From NCBI RefSeq assembly GCF_042675915.1, contig NZ_JBHTKL010000001.1:62001-126000 (forward strand): 64,000 nt of DNA, given 5' to 3'. Origin of the DNA: Thalassobacillus_A hwangdonensis (GTDB lineage Bacteria > Bacillota > Bacilli > Bacillales > Halobacillaceae). Positions 17,458-26,165 of the stretch are shown here, one piece after another. Under the pieces are notes generated by a model that was not told the origin of the DNA, did not search any database, and saw only the letters and a program-made list of their open reading frames with translations. Each line of letters starts with the position of its first letter. The stretch's first letter is position 1. Position numbers and translations under genes: made by a program.

Positions 17458-18003
17458 ATGAAGATAAAGATGTTAACGGTCGGGCTTCTTGCAGCCTCCG
17501 CACTGGTTGCCTGTCAAGCTGAACAGGGGCAGGAAGAAGGCCAAGGGAACTATAATGGTGTTGAAAATACACGATTTGAACGTCCTGCAGATGATATGTA
17601 TGAGGATATGAACAATGATATCAATGACGTGGATAATGATCGTGGAATGGTTAACAACACCAATTACAAGGTTGCCGAACGTGCCGCCGACCGTATCGCT
17701 GATCAAGTGGACGGAATCGACCGTGCATATGTATTGAAAACAAGAGATAATGCGTATGTAGCAGCAGATATGAAAGATGGAAGCCAGAACAATGGGAAGG
17801 TCAGCGATGACGTGAAAAAGCAAATCTCCGACATCGTTAAAAAGACAGACCAGAACATTGATAATGTGTATGTTTCCACAAACGCAGATTTCGTTGACTT
17901 GAGTCGTAACTATGTAAGAGACGTAGACCGTGGAGAGCCGGTTCAAGGATTCTTCCGTGAATTCGGTGAAATGGTCGACCGTATCTTCCCAGAAGCTAAG
18001 TAA
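17458..18003 (+). CDS. YhcN/YlaJ family sporulation lipoprotein
   Basis: A 181-residue lipoprotein: signal sequence with lipobox LVAC (Cys19), an acidic linker, and the YhcN/YlaJ domain (about residues 60-165; AERAADRIADQVDGIDRAYVL, then NIDNVYVSTNADF). Family members are spore-associated lipoproteins that affect germination or the inner spore membrane. AAGGAGG precedes the ATG. The preceding sigma-G-type promoter fits this role. Confidence 0.85.
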   Translation: MKIKMLTVGLLAASALVACQAEQGQEEGQGNYNGVENTRFERPADDMYEDMNNDINDVDNDRGMVNNTNYKVAERAADRIADQVDGIDRAYVLKTRDNAYVAADMKDGSQNNGKVSDDVKKQISDIVKKTDQNIDNVYVSTNADFVDLSRNYVRDVDRGEPVQGFFREFGEMVDRIFPEAK

Positions 18004-18007
18004 CAGG

Positions 18008-18042
18008 AGCAGGAGTCCTCTCGGAGGGTTCCTGCTTTTTTT
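18008..18042 (+). terminator. Rho-independent terminator
   Basis: AGCAGGAG...TTCCTGCT with an inner TCCTC/GAGGG pairing, followed by a T run. Confidence 0.88.
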
Positions 18043-18048
18043 CTTCCC

Positions 18049-18076
18049 TTGATTTTTTTAGTTTAAGGTGTATAAT
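18049..18076 (+). promoter_or_regulatory. SigA-type promoter of the yhgD-like gene
   Basis: TTGATT (18049-18054), 16-base spacer, TATAAT (18071-18076). Confidence 0.6.
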
Positions 18077-18095
18077 TCTTCAATGTAGAACTTGA

Positions 18096-18118
18096 TGACT
18101 AAATCGTTCAATTGGTCA
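18096..18118. promoter_or_regulatory. Probable TetR operator, site 1
   Basis: A 23-bp imperfect palindrome, TGACTAAAT-N5-AATTGGTCA, just downstream of the -10. The same pattern recurs in front of the yhgE-like gene at 18723-18745, which suggests autorepression plus control of the neighbour. Confidence 0.6.
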
Positions 18119-18129
18119 GGAGTGGGGAT

Positions 18130-18702
18130 ATGGAGCGAAAAAAACACATTTTAAAAGCTGCGAATGACGCATTTTCCATGTTTGGTTATAAAGCGACAAC
18201 CGTGGATCAAGTCGCCAAGGCGGCAAATGTAGGGAAGGGTACGATTTATAATTTCTTCGATAATAAAGAAGAGCTTTTTCGAGAAGTGATTTCCGAGCTT
18301 TTGCATGAAATGAAAATGGCAGCGGAAGGTTCGTTTAAATCAGACCGATCATTCAAAGAAAATGTCCATCATGCACTTTTCGTACTGTTAGAATATAGGA
18401 AAAGTCATCAACTGACAATGAAGGTCGTTCAGGAAGCAAAAGGAATCGGTACACCGACTGTACAATTAGCGCTGCAGGAAATGGAAGAACTGATTATCAC
18501 TTATATAAAGGAAAAGCTGCAGCTTGCAGTAGATGCTGGAGATATCCGTCCATGTAAACTGGAACCGACGGCATTTATGATCTATAAGCTTTATATTGCT
18601 TTCATCATCGACTGGGAGGAAAATCATTCTCCATTGACGAAGGAAGAAATTCTTGATTTGTTTGAACAATCCATTTTCAAAGGGTTATCTCCTGAGGGAT
18701 AA
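18130..18702 (+). CDS. yhgD: TetR/AcrR regulator, YhgD-like
   Basis: A 190-residue TetR regulator: helix-turn-helix ANDAFSMFGYKATTVDQVAKAANVGKGTIYNFFDNKEEL (key elements TTVDQVAKAA and GTIYNFFDNKEEL) and a helical C-terminal domain. In B. subtilis a TetR gene, yhgD, precedes yhgE, and the same pairing is found here, supporting the name. ATG 18130 is chosen because AGGAGTGGGG lies upstream; an earlier GTG lies on top of that site. Two matching 23-bp dyads flank the gene. Confidence 0.85.
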   Translation: MERKKHILKAANDAFSMFGYKATTVDQVAKAANVGKGTIYNFFDNKEELFREVISELLHEMKMAAEGSFKSDRSFKENVHHALFVLLEYRKSHQLTMKVVQEAKGIGTPTVQLALQEMEELIITYIKEKLQLAVDAGDIRPCKLEPTAFMIYKLYIAFIIDWEENHSPLTKEEILDLFEQSIFKGLSPEG

Positions 18703-18722
18703 TCCTTCATTTTTACACGATA

Positions 18723-18745
18723 TGACCAAATGGACAAAATAGTCA
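18723..18745. promoter_or_regulatory. Probable TetR operator, site 2
   Basis: TGACCAAAT-N5-AAATAGTCA, 23 bp, the same length and the same end sequences (TGACyAAAT ... GTCA) as site 1. It lies between the regulator stop codon and the yhgE ribosome-binding site. Confidence 0.6.
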
Positions 18746-18768
18746 TTCAGTATTTAGGAGGGAATTGT

Positions 18769-20979
18769 ATGAATGGAATAAAAGGCTGGTGGGGCGAAAT
18801 GAAAGCCATCACTGCAAATAAAAAAATCTTCATTCCTTTTATCGCAGTATTACTCATCCCGCTTATTTACAGCGGAATGTTCTTATGGGCATTCTGGAAT
18901 CCATATGGGAACATGGATGAATTGCCCGTAGCTGTTGTTAACAGCGACAAAGGAGCTGAACTGGAGGGAGAACCCCTGCATGTAGGTGAAGAGTTCATTG
19001 ATAAGCTGCAGGAAAGTAAAGACTTTGACTATAAACTGGTTGCTGAAAAAGAAGGTAAAGAAGGCCTGGAGAACCAGGAATATTATATGATGATCGAAAT
19101 CCCACAGGATTTCTCAGAAAAAGCAGCTACAGTTATGGATGATAACCCACAGCCATTGGAATTGAGCTACATTCCGAATGAGGGGTACAACTTCCTGTCT
19201 GCACAGATTGGAGGTTCTGCAGCGGAGCAGATGAAATCCAAATTGGCTGACGAAGTGACAGAGACCTATACAGAAGCGATTCTTTCAGCATTCAAGGATG
19301 TACAAACCGGACTTGCTGAAGCTAGCGATAAGGCTGGGGATTTGAATGATGGAGCTGAGAAAATCGAAACTGCCATCAAGGATCTGCAAAAAGGAACTCA
19401 AACCTTTGCTTCCGGCCAAAGGGATATGTTTTCAGGAGCGAAAGGTTTAGAGGACGGGGCTAATCAGCTTGCTCAAGGGTTGAATCAGCTAACAAGTGGT
19501 TTAGGGAAGCTGAATAGCGGCTTCCAATCCTTGAAAGAAGGGGAGAGTCAAGCTGCTAAAGGTGCATCTGAGTTAAAACAGGGTCTGGAGAAAACGCAGA
19601 ATGGAACCATAGCTTTGAGGGATAATCTGAAAAAGTTCAATGAGCTGACAAATAAAGTGCCTGATCAATTGAATGAACTATCCTCTGCTATGCAGTCATT
19701 GCAGGATGGAACTGGCCAATTAACTGACGCTACCGCTTCAATGAAATCAGAAGTGCAAGCGTCGAAAGAAAAAATGGCACCGATACTGGCCCAACTACCA
19801 GAAGAACAGCGCCAGGCAGTGATGAAAGAATTGGAAAAATTAGAGGCAGGAGTTGGCGAAATCAATGGTGCTGCTTCTCAATTGAACCAAGGTGCAACTA
19901 AAATTACTGAAAAGACAACAGCTATTCCTGAGCAGATGAATGCTCTGACAGAAGCGCAGCAAAAACTTCTTGGGGGAGCAAATCAACTGGTAGATGCACA
20001 AGGTTCACTTGTTGATGGAGCATCCAAGCTAGTTCAAGGTGAGAATCAGCTTGAACAGGGTATGCTCACATTCCAGGAAAAGCTTAAGGAAGCAGAAAGC
20101 GGGTCTGCGGAGTTGGCGAATGGAGCAAATGAACTTGCTAACGGGTCATCAACACTTGTAGATGGAGCAAATCAGTTAGTTGCAGGAGCGGATCGTTTAG
20201 AAGCAGGATCTGGAGAACTGGCGTCAGGTTCCCAGGAACTTACTTCTGGTACCAGTGAGTTCAAGGAGAAATTACAGGACTCCACTACAACTGCAGGAAA
20301 AATGGCAACTGGTGAACTGAATCAGAAAATGATTGCCAACCCGGTTGAATTGAAAACAGATGCCATCAATGATGTGCCTAATTATGGTGCAGGATTTACA
20401 CCTTATTTTCTTTCACTCGGATTGTTCGTCGGAGCTCTGATCATTACCGTGATCTACCCAGTCAAAGAACCGTTAGTTGCACCGGCATCTGGGTTCAGCT
20501 GGTTCCTATCTAAGTTTGGGGTGCTTGTGTTCGCGGGCATCATCCAAGCGGTTGTTGCTGCGAGCGTCATCCTTTATGGATTACAGCTCGAAGTGTCAGA
20601 TATAGGTATGTTCTATCTGTTCAGTATATTGACAAGTCTAACGTTCATGGCAATGATCCAATTGTTTGTTACCATTCTTGGTGACAGCGGAAGGTTCCTG
20701 GCAATCTTATTGTTGATTCTTCAACTGACGACAAGTGCGGGGACATTCCCACTGGAACTCATTCCTGAACAGCTTCAGTGGTTCAATCCATTTCTACCGA
20801 TGACGTACTCTGTCCAAGGATATAAAGCGGTGATTTCGGAAGGGAATCTTAGCCTGATGGGGCAAAACGCGAGCATTCTTGCGATCTTCCTTGTTGTTAG
20901 TGCCATCATGACAAGCATCTATCTTGTGTGGCAATTCCCTAAGAAGAAGCATCTCAACACAATTGAATCCAACGCTTGA
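18769..20979 (+). CDS. yhgE: YhgE/Pip-type membrane protein
   Basis: About 736 residues. An N-terminal helix (residues about 20-43) is followed by a YhgE/Pip domain (LPVAVVNSDKGAEL), a long extracytoplasmic segment (about residues 180-540) built from short Gly/Ala/Leu repeats of the type ANQLxxGxxxLxxGxxxL, and five or six C-terminal transmembrane helices resembling an ABC-2 permease (TFPLELIPEQLQWFNPFLPMTY). Lactococcal Pip is a phage receptor of this family; the cellular role is unclear. ATG 18769 follows TAGGAGGG. Confidence 0.9.
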   Translation: MNGIKGWWGEMKAITANKKIFIPFIAVLLIPLIYSGMFLWAFWNPYGNMDELPVAVVNSDKGAELEGEPLHVGEEFIDKLQESKDFDYKLVAEKEGKEGLENQEYYMMIEIPQDFSEKAATVMDDNPQPLELSYIPNEGYNFLSAQIGGSAAEQMKSKLADEVTETYTEAILSAFKDVQTGLAEASDKAGDLNDGAEKIETAIKDLQKGTQTFASGQRDMFSGAKGLEDGANQLAQGLNQLTSGLGKLNSGFQSLKEGESQAAKGASELKQGLEKTQNGTIALRDNLKKFNELTNKVPDQLNELSSAMQSLQDGTGQLTDATASMKSEVQASKEKMAPILAQLPEEQRQAVMKELEKLEAGVGEINGAASQLNQGATKITEKTTAIPEQMNALTEAQQKLLGGANQLVDAQGSLVDGASKLVQGENQLEQGMLTFQEKLKEAESGSAELANGANELANGSSTLVDGANQLVAGADRLEAGSGELASGSQELTSGTSEFKEKLQDSTTTAGKMATGELNQKMIANPVELKTDAINDVPNYGAGFTPYFLSLGLFVGALIITVIYPVKEPLVAPASGFSWFLSKFGVLVFAGIIQAVVAASVILYGLQLEVSDIGMFYLFSILTSLTFMAMIQLFVTILGDSGRFLAILLLILQLTTSAGTFPLELIPEQLQWFNPFLPMTYSVQGYKAVISEGNLSLMGQNASILAIFLVVSAIMTSIYLVWQFPKKKHLNTIESNA

Positions 20980-20982
20980 TGA

Positions 20983-21014
20983 GAAAGGACTGTAGATTAC
21001 AGTCCTTTCTTTTA
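20983..21014 (+). terminator. Rho-independent terminator
   Basis: Perfect 12-bp stem GAAAGGACTGTA / TACAGTCCTTTC with a three-base loop and TTTTAT. Confidence 0.9.
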
Positions 21015-21108
21015 TAAGAATATTTTCCCATCGACAATATTCTCATTACTTTTTAATGGAAATAAGCTACTATGAATGGAAGTGAATTCTATTTGAGGTG
21101 AGATTTGT

Positions 21109-22254
21109 TTGAAAAATACGTGGGTGTTGTTGTTATTCCTATTGCTTTTTGTTGTTGCAGGGTGCTCCGAAGCCATTGGAGCAGGTAGTGATCAGACAGT
21201 GGATGCAAAAGATGATGAAATTAAAAACCATGAACGAGAAGCTCCTGACGTTACCGGGGAAAATGAAGAAGATAAGACAGCCATGGAGGAGGAGCAACCT
21301 GATGAGAAGGAAGACGAACCAAAGTCTACGGTGTTCAGTTTTACTGGTGATGTTCTTTTTGAATGGTCTACGAAAAAAACGGTTGCAGATAAAGGGTACG
21401 AATACCCTTTTGAGCATGTACGAGAGTATTTCGAAAATGATGATTTCACGTTCATCAATTTGGAAACACCATTGACTATTCGTGGGGAAAAGGAAGAAAA
21501 AATCTATAATTTCAGGTCAAATCCTGAAGCAGCAAAAGGATTGAAGCACATAGGTGTAGATGGCGCAGCCATGGCTAACAATCATATCCTCGATTATGGA
21601 ACACAAGGATTGTTGGATACGATGTTCGCGTTGGACCAGGAAGGGATTTCGTACATAGGTGCAGGAGAGAATGATACGGAAGCATACCAAGCCTTTCGGA
21701 CAGAAATAAACGGCAAAACCTACGCTTTTCTTAATTTTTCACATGTATTGCCATATGTAGAATGGTATGCCCTGGATAGCCGCCCTGGAGTAGCGAGCGG
21801 ATACCAGTGGGAGCGCGCAATCGAAATCATTAAGCAAACCAAAGAACAAAGCGACTACGTGTTTGTGCAAATGCACTGGGGAATTGAAAAAGAAATCCAA
21901 TTCAACGAGGACCAGCAGGAATATGGCCGTGCGATGATCGATGCGGGAGCAGATGCAGTCATAGGCAGTCACCCTCATGTGATGCAGGGCTTTGAAATGT
22001 ATAATGGAAAATTGATTGCTTATTCCTTGGGTAATTTCCTTTTTCCTGATTACGTAAAAGAAGAAACTGCACAGACTGGGGTGCTTCAAGTCGCGATCAA
22101 TGGCGATGGGGAACTGTCCTATCAGATCCATCCACATCTGATCAAAGAGGATCAGATCATCCCTCATCCTGAAGCGGCAGGATTGAAACAACGATTGATG
22201 GATCGTTCCTATAATGTACGAATTAATGAGAAAAACGAGATTTTACCGAACTAG
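21109..22254 (+). CDS. CapA family lipoprotein (poly-gamma-glutamate synthesis-like metallophosphatase fold)
   Basis: 381 residues: lipoprotein signal with lipobox VAGC (Cys19), an acidic linker, then a CapA/PgsA-type calcineurin-like domain with FTGDVLFE, FINLETPLT, ANNHILDYG, VQMHWGIE, GSHPHVMQG and YSLGNFLFPD, which supply the metal-site Asp, Asn and His residues. No other capsule gene (CapB, CapC) is nearby, so a role in poly-gamma-glutamate synthesis is not supported; orphan CapA proteins are common. The start is TTG at 21109 behind GAGGTGAG. Confidence 0.88.
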   Translation: MKNTWVLLLFLLLFVVAGCSEAIGAGSDQTVDAKDDEIKNHEREAPDVTGENEEDKTAMEEEQPDEKEDEPKSTVFSFTGDVLFEWSTKKTVADKGYEYPFEHVREYFENDDFTFINLETPLTIRGEKEEKIYNFRSNPEAAKGLKHIGVDGAAMANNHILDYGTQGLLDTMFALDQEGISYIGAGENDTEAYQAFRTEINGKTYAFLNFSHVLPYVEWYALDSRPGVASGYQWERAIEIIKQTKEQSDYVFVQMHWGIEKEIQFNEDQQEYGRAMIDAGADAVIGSHPHVMQGFEMYNGKLIAYSLGNFLFPDYVKEETAQTGVLQVAINGDGELSYQIHPHLIKEDQIIPHPEAAGLKQRLMDRSYNVRINEKNEILPN

Positions 22255-22282
22255 CAGGCTGACGAGGCCTGCTTTTCTTTTT
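22252..22282 (+). terminator. Rho-independent terminator
   Basis: GCAGGC / GCCTGC stem followed by TTTTCTTTTT. Confidence 0.82.
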
Positions 22283-22353
22283 GGATAAGAGGCTTCTCAA
22301 ATAGACAGGGACATCATATATTTCTACTAACACCCGAAGAGGAGGAGTCTCGA

Positions 22354-23766
22354 TTGCGAAAGAATGAACATTCTAAACTAGAGCGGGCAATCGCTGAGAT
22401 AACAGAAATCGCTGACGGGTTCGGGCTTGATTTCTATCCGATGCGCTATGAAGTATGTCCGGCTGATATCATTTATACATTTGGGGCATATGGGATGCCG
22501 ACAAGATTTTCCCATTGGAGTTTCGGTAAGCAATACTATAAGATGAAGCTTCATTACGATCTCGGATTAAGTAAAATTTACGAGCTTGTCATCAATTCAA
22601 ACCCTTGTTATGCATTCCTGCTCAATTCCAACAGCCTGATTCAAAATAAGCTGATCGTCGCACACGTACTGGCCCACTGTGATTTTTTCAAAAACAACGT
22701 CCGGTTTCAAAATACGAACAGAGATATGGTGGAAAGTATGTCCGCCACGGCAGAACGCGTTTCTGCCTACGAAAAAAAGTATGGAAAAAAGGAAGTAGAG
22801 GATTTTCTGGATGCGGTGATGGCGATCCAGGAACATATCGATCCTTCCCTGCTGCGTCCTAAGCTCGACTGGACTTTGAATGATGTAGAGGAACACGATG
22901 AAGAAGAAACGTCACGCATCACCCCATATGATGACTTGTGGAAAATCGGAGAACCTCGAAAAGAAAAAAATCGGAAAAAGAAAAAACGTTTCCCGCCTCA
23001 GCCTGAAAAAGATCTCCTGTTATTCATCGAGTCCTACAGCCGCGAACTGGAAGAGTGGCAGCGGGATATCCTCACGATGATGAGGGAGGAAATGCTTTAT
23101 TTCTGGCCGCAACTGGAAACGAAGATCATGAACGAAGGCTGGGCTAGTTATTGGCATGCCCGGATCCTCAGGGAAATGGACTTGACAAGTGATGAATCGA
23201 TTGAATTCGCGAAGCTCAATGCCAGTGTTGTTCAGCCCTCCCGTACGCAGATCAATCCTTACTATCTTGGCTTGAAAATTTTCGAAGATATAGAGGAACG
23301 TTATAATAACCCAAGTGAAGAAATGATGAAACAAGGTGTGGAGCCAGGTTCAGGACGGGAGAAGATGTTCGAAGTCCGTGAAATTGAATCGGATATCTCC
23401 TTTATTAGGAATTATTTGACCAGAGATCTCTGTCGCAATGAAGATCTATATCTGTTTCAGAAACAAGGGAAAGATTATAAGATTTCTGATAAAGACTATG
23501 AAGCTGTCCGAGACCAGCTTGTCACAATGCGTGTGAATGGTGGATTTCCTTATCTCACTGTCAATGATGGGGACTTCCTAAAAAACGGAGAATTGTATTT
23601 GAAGCATCACTTTGAAGACGTGGAGCTGGATTTGACATACCTTGAACGTACGATGCCGTATATCTACCAGCTTTGGGGAAGGCCGGTTCATATGGAAACG
23701 ATCGTAGAGGAGAAGCCGGTTTTGTTCAGTTATACAGGTAATAAAATGCAGAAGAAGCTGTTATAG
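22354..23766 (+). CDS. spoVR: Stage V sporulation protein R (SpoVR)
   Basis: A 470-residue protein with the SpoVR family features: GMPTRFSHWSFGKQYYKMK near the N-terminus, VLAHCDFFKNN, WASYWHARILREM in the middle, and HHFEDVELDLTYLERTMPYIYQLWGRPVHMET at the end (given here as the start and end of the conserved block). SpoVR is made in the mother cell and is needed for normal spore cortex formation. TTG at 22354 is used with GGAGGAG upstream. It is a single gene bounded by terminators. Confidence 0.93.
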   Translation: MRKNEHSKLERAIAEITEIADGFGLDFYPMRYEVCPADIIYTFGAYGMPTRFSHWSFGKQYYKMKLHYDLGLSKIYELVINSNPCYAFLLNSNSLIQNKLIVAHVLAHCDFFKNNVRFQNTNRDMVESMSATAERVSAYEKKYGKKEVEDFLDAVMAIQEHIDPSLLRPKLDWTLNDVEEHDEEETSRITPYDDLWKIGEPRKEKNRKKKKRFPPQPEKDLLLFIESYSRELEEWQRDILTMMREEMLYFWPQLETKIMNEGWASYWHARILREMDLTSDESIEFAKLNASVVQPSRTQINPYYLGLKIFEDIEERYNNPSEEMMKQGVEPGSGREKMFEVREIESDISFIRNYLTRDLCRNEDLYLFQKQGKDYKISDKDYEAVRDQLVTMRVNGGFPYLTVNDGDFLKNGELYLKHHFEDVELDLTYLERTMPYIYQLWGRPVHMETIVEEKPVLFSYTGNKMQKKLL

Positions 23767-23767
23767 G

Positions 23768-23806
23768 CAAATGCCCTTTAGGTTCACTGAACCAAAGGGC
23801 ATTTTC
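23768..23806. terminator. Bidirectional Rho-independent terminator
   Basis: AAATGCCCTTT-GGTTC / GAACC-AAAGGGCATTT lies between the convergent spoVR and LtaS-like genes, with T runs on both strands. Confidence 0.88.
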
Positions 23807-23819
23807 TATGAATGCAGCA

Positions 23820-25652
23820 TCAGTCATCCTGCTTCTTGAGGTGCTTAAAGTAATTAGCACGGATCATTAAGTCGGAGAGGTAAAGACTTTCCGAATGATG
23901 ATCAGGTAACGGATTGATGATAGCTTGATCACTCACTAAAAGCGGCTTTGGAGCATAGTCTCCTTTTGGTATGATTGCAAACCCTTCATCAATGAACAAT
24001 AGATTCCTTCCCATCGCACTGTTACTGATATCTCTTTCCATTCCCATCAGATAGTGGAGCGTAGGCAACACATCCACCTGTCCGCCAGTAACGGGGATGG
24101 TTTTCCCTGCTAAATCGGGATGATAAATGATCAGCGGTACAGGGGAGAACTCACGAATCCACTCCTCATCATCAATTGGAGATTTTGTCCAGTATTTCTC
24201 CACCTCAGGTTTGTCCTTTTGGAATAAGCCGTCATGATCCCCATAAAGAACGACTAAGCTATCCTGCAATAATCCTTTTTCTTTCAAGCCCTCTAAGAAT
24301 TTCCCGATTGCAATGTCTGTGTAGTGGACACTTTGAAGATAGTCCCCGATATAGGAGGAGTCCAATTCTTTATTAAGCTTTAATTTTCTATGCTGTTCAG
24401 GTAAGTTGAAAGGTACATGATTCGTTAAGGTTCCGTAAAAGGCATAGATAGGTGACTCCATGGCATCCAAATGATTTAGAGACTGTTGAAACATCGACAT
24501 GTCACTGAGTCCCATACCGATTTCTTCATCCATTTCAAAGTTGGAAATGGAATAATAACGATCGAAACCTAGTGCAGGATACATTTCGTGACGGTTCCAA
24601 AAGGTCGCTTCATCTGCATGGAAGACAGAAGTGCTGTAACCTTCTTCTTTCAGCATGGATGCTACAGAGACAAAATTATGATGTGGAAAACGGAAGAAGA
24701 CCGCACCTTTCTGCAACGGATATAATGATGTCTGAGTTAGAAATTCTGCATCGGAACTGTTGCCTTCAATGGTCTGAGCATAGAAGGAGGGGAAATATAA
24801 AGAATGATCCAGCATTCCATTTAGGGTTGGAGTTATCTCCTGTCCATCTACTTCTTCATTGATAACAAAGTTCTGCAGTGATTCTACCTGAATCATGATT
24901 AAGTTCTTATCTTTTGCAAAGCTGTATAGGGATTCATTATCTTTAGATGAATTCGCGTTGATTTCTGCCTCATTTTTCTCCTTATACCATGCTTTGATTT
25001 CTGCTTTTTCTGCATTACGTAATTCAACTCCGTTCCGTTCATTAAGAAATGCATAGGTATCAATCATATGATGGCCAATCAATCCATATGTCTTTAGCAC
25101 CTCTGAGGCATCGTACCTGGCTTCGAAAGCTTTTTCATTTACGGAATAGAGGTGATAAGGATAATAAACAGCTACAAGTATTCCTCCTGTTGCGTACAAC
25201 AGATGAATGCTTCTTGGGGTCGGCATACGAAGTGGAGGAACATATTTAAAAAGTATAGGAAGTATGGTGAAATCCGCAAATAGAACAAAATATTCTAATT
25301 CAATGACGGAAAGAATACTGTCACTTAACCCATTCAAATTATGTATCTGCATGAACGTATAGACGGTCATAGGAGAACCGAAATAGTTCATGTACAGTAA
25401 ATTGACAAATAGCAGTACGCTGATCAGAAAGTTCATTGTATATAAATAGACGCGCAGCTTCTTTTTGAACAATACTCCTCCAATTGACATCAAAAAAAAC
25501 AGGATGCCGAAAGACAGGAATACATTAATTCGGTTAAGAGTTAAGTCTGTAATCATATGAAAAATTGAGACCTTTAGAAAGACAACAAGTGTGAAGATAA
25601 TAACATTCCAATCGGTATAATTGGAGATGATTTTTTTGAATGCGTGATTCAT
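23820..25652 (-). CDS. LtaS-family (lipoteichoic acid synthase-like) membrane phosphotransferase
   Basis: A 610-residue protein with five N-terminal transmembrane helices (residues about 15-185) and an extracellular sulfatase-fold domain, the LtaS plan. The catalytic segment reads IEGNSSDAEF: where B. subtilis and S. aureus LtaS have the nucleophilic Thr of GKTSDAEF, this protein has Ser. Other metal-site segments are present: FHADEATFWNR, YGTLTNHVPF and LYGDHDGLF. Family members polymerise glycerol phosphate from phosphatidylglycerol or prime that chain. The start has a GGAGGGG site. It is a single gene. Confidence 0.87.
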   Translation of the reverse strand: MNHAFKKIISNYTDWNVIIFTLVVFLKVSIFHMITDLTLNRINVFLSFGILFFLMSIGGVLFKKKLRVYLYTMNFLISVLLFVNLLYMNYFGSPMTVYTFMQIHNLNGLSDSILSVIELEYFVLFADFTILPILFKYVPPLRMPTPRSIHLLYATGGILVAVYYPYHLYSVNEKAFEARYDASEVLKTYGLIGHHMIDTYAFLNERNGVELRNAEKAEIKAWYKEKNEAEINANSSKDNESLYSFAKDKNLIMIQVESLQNFVINEEVDGQEITPTLNGMLDHSLYFPSFYAQTIEGNSSDAEFLTQTSLYPLQKGAVFFRFPHHNFVSVASMLKEEGYSTSVFHADEATFWNRHEMYPALGFDRYYSISNFEMDEEIGMGLSDMSMFQQSLNHLDAMESPIYAFYGTLTNHVPFNLPEQHRKLKLNKELDSSYIGDYLQSVHYTDIAIGKFLEGLKEKGLLQDSLVVLYGDHDGLFQKDKPEVEKYWTKSPIDDEEWIREFSPVPLIIYHPDLAGKTIPVTGGQVDVLPTLHYLMGMERDISNSAMGRNLLFIDEGFAIIPKGDYAPKPLLVSDQAIINPLPDHHSESLYLSDLMIRANYFKHLKKQDD

Positions 25653-25755
25653 GGCTCACCCCTCCTTTATCTATCAATATGCACGAATGGGCGAAGCACT
25701 ATGCATACTGTGTAATTCTGCATCTTTCTGGAAAAGAGTTGTACAAAACAATGAA

Positions 25756-25787
25756 AAAGAAAAAGGCTCCAACCCTTGGTTGAAACC
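25756..25787 (-). terminator. Rho-independent terminator of the actin operon
   Basis: On the minus strand GGTTTCAACC / GGTTGGAGCC (two G-T pairs) is followed by TTTTTCTTTTT. Confidence 0.72.
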
Positions 25788-25797
25788 GTTCATACAC

Positions 25798-26160
25798 TTA
25801 TCCGCCAAATGCTTCGAGTACATCAGAAATTTCACTCAGATCAAGACTTTTAGACTGACTGTTACGTTTGGTTGAAGAATTGGAGGGGCTGTTGTAAGGG
25901 GAATAGCCTTTTTCGAGTAAACGCCTGATATCGGATATCTCCTTCATAACATCACTGAACGATTCGCCTTTACCTGAAGAAAAATAAGCGTCCAAGGCGG
26001 AACATAACAAGTGGAGCATCGTGCTGTTGTCCGCATGATAAGTTAATTGATCCTTTATTTCCTGGGAAATTTCCCTCGAATCCCCTGTCTTTATGTCGAT
26101 ATAGGCTTCAGGTAAGGGCAGGACGATTTTATGACCGTAATCAATATAGGTATCTGCCAT
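25798..26160 (-). CDS. Small partner of the ParM-like actin (possible adaptor)
   Basis: About 120 residues, soluble, with a helical middle part, a Ser/Asn-rich linker (residues about 88-105) and a short C-terminal helix DLSEISDVLEAFGG. ParR adaptors also bind their actin through a C-terminal helix, but I see no convincing ribbon-helix-helix at the N-terminus, so calling it ParR is inference from position. It overlaps the actin gene: GTG at 26169 sits in GTGA, while ATG at 26160 has AAGGGTGA at a better distance and is preferred. Confidence 0.55.
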   Translation of the reverse strand: MADTYIDYGHKIVLPLPEAYIDIKTGDSREISQEIKDQLTYHADNSTMLHLLCSALDAYFSSGKGESFSDVMKEISDIRRLLEKGYSPYNSPSNSSTKRNSQSKSLDLSEISDVLEAFGG

Positions 26161-26165
26161 TTCAA

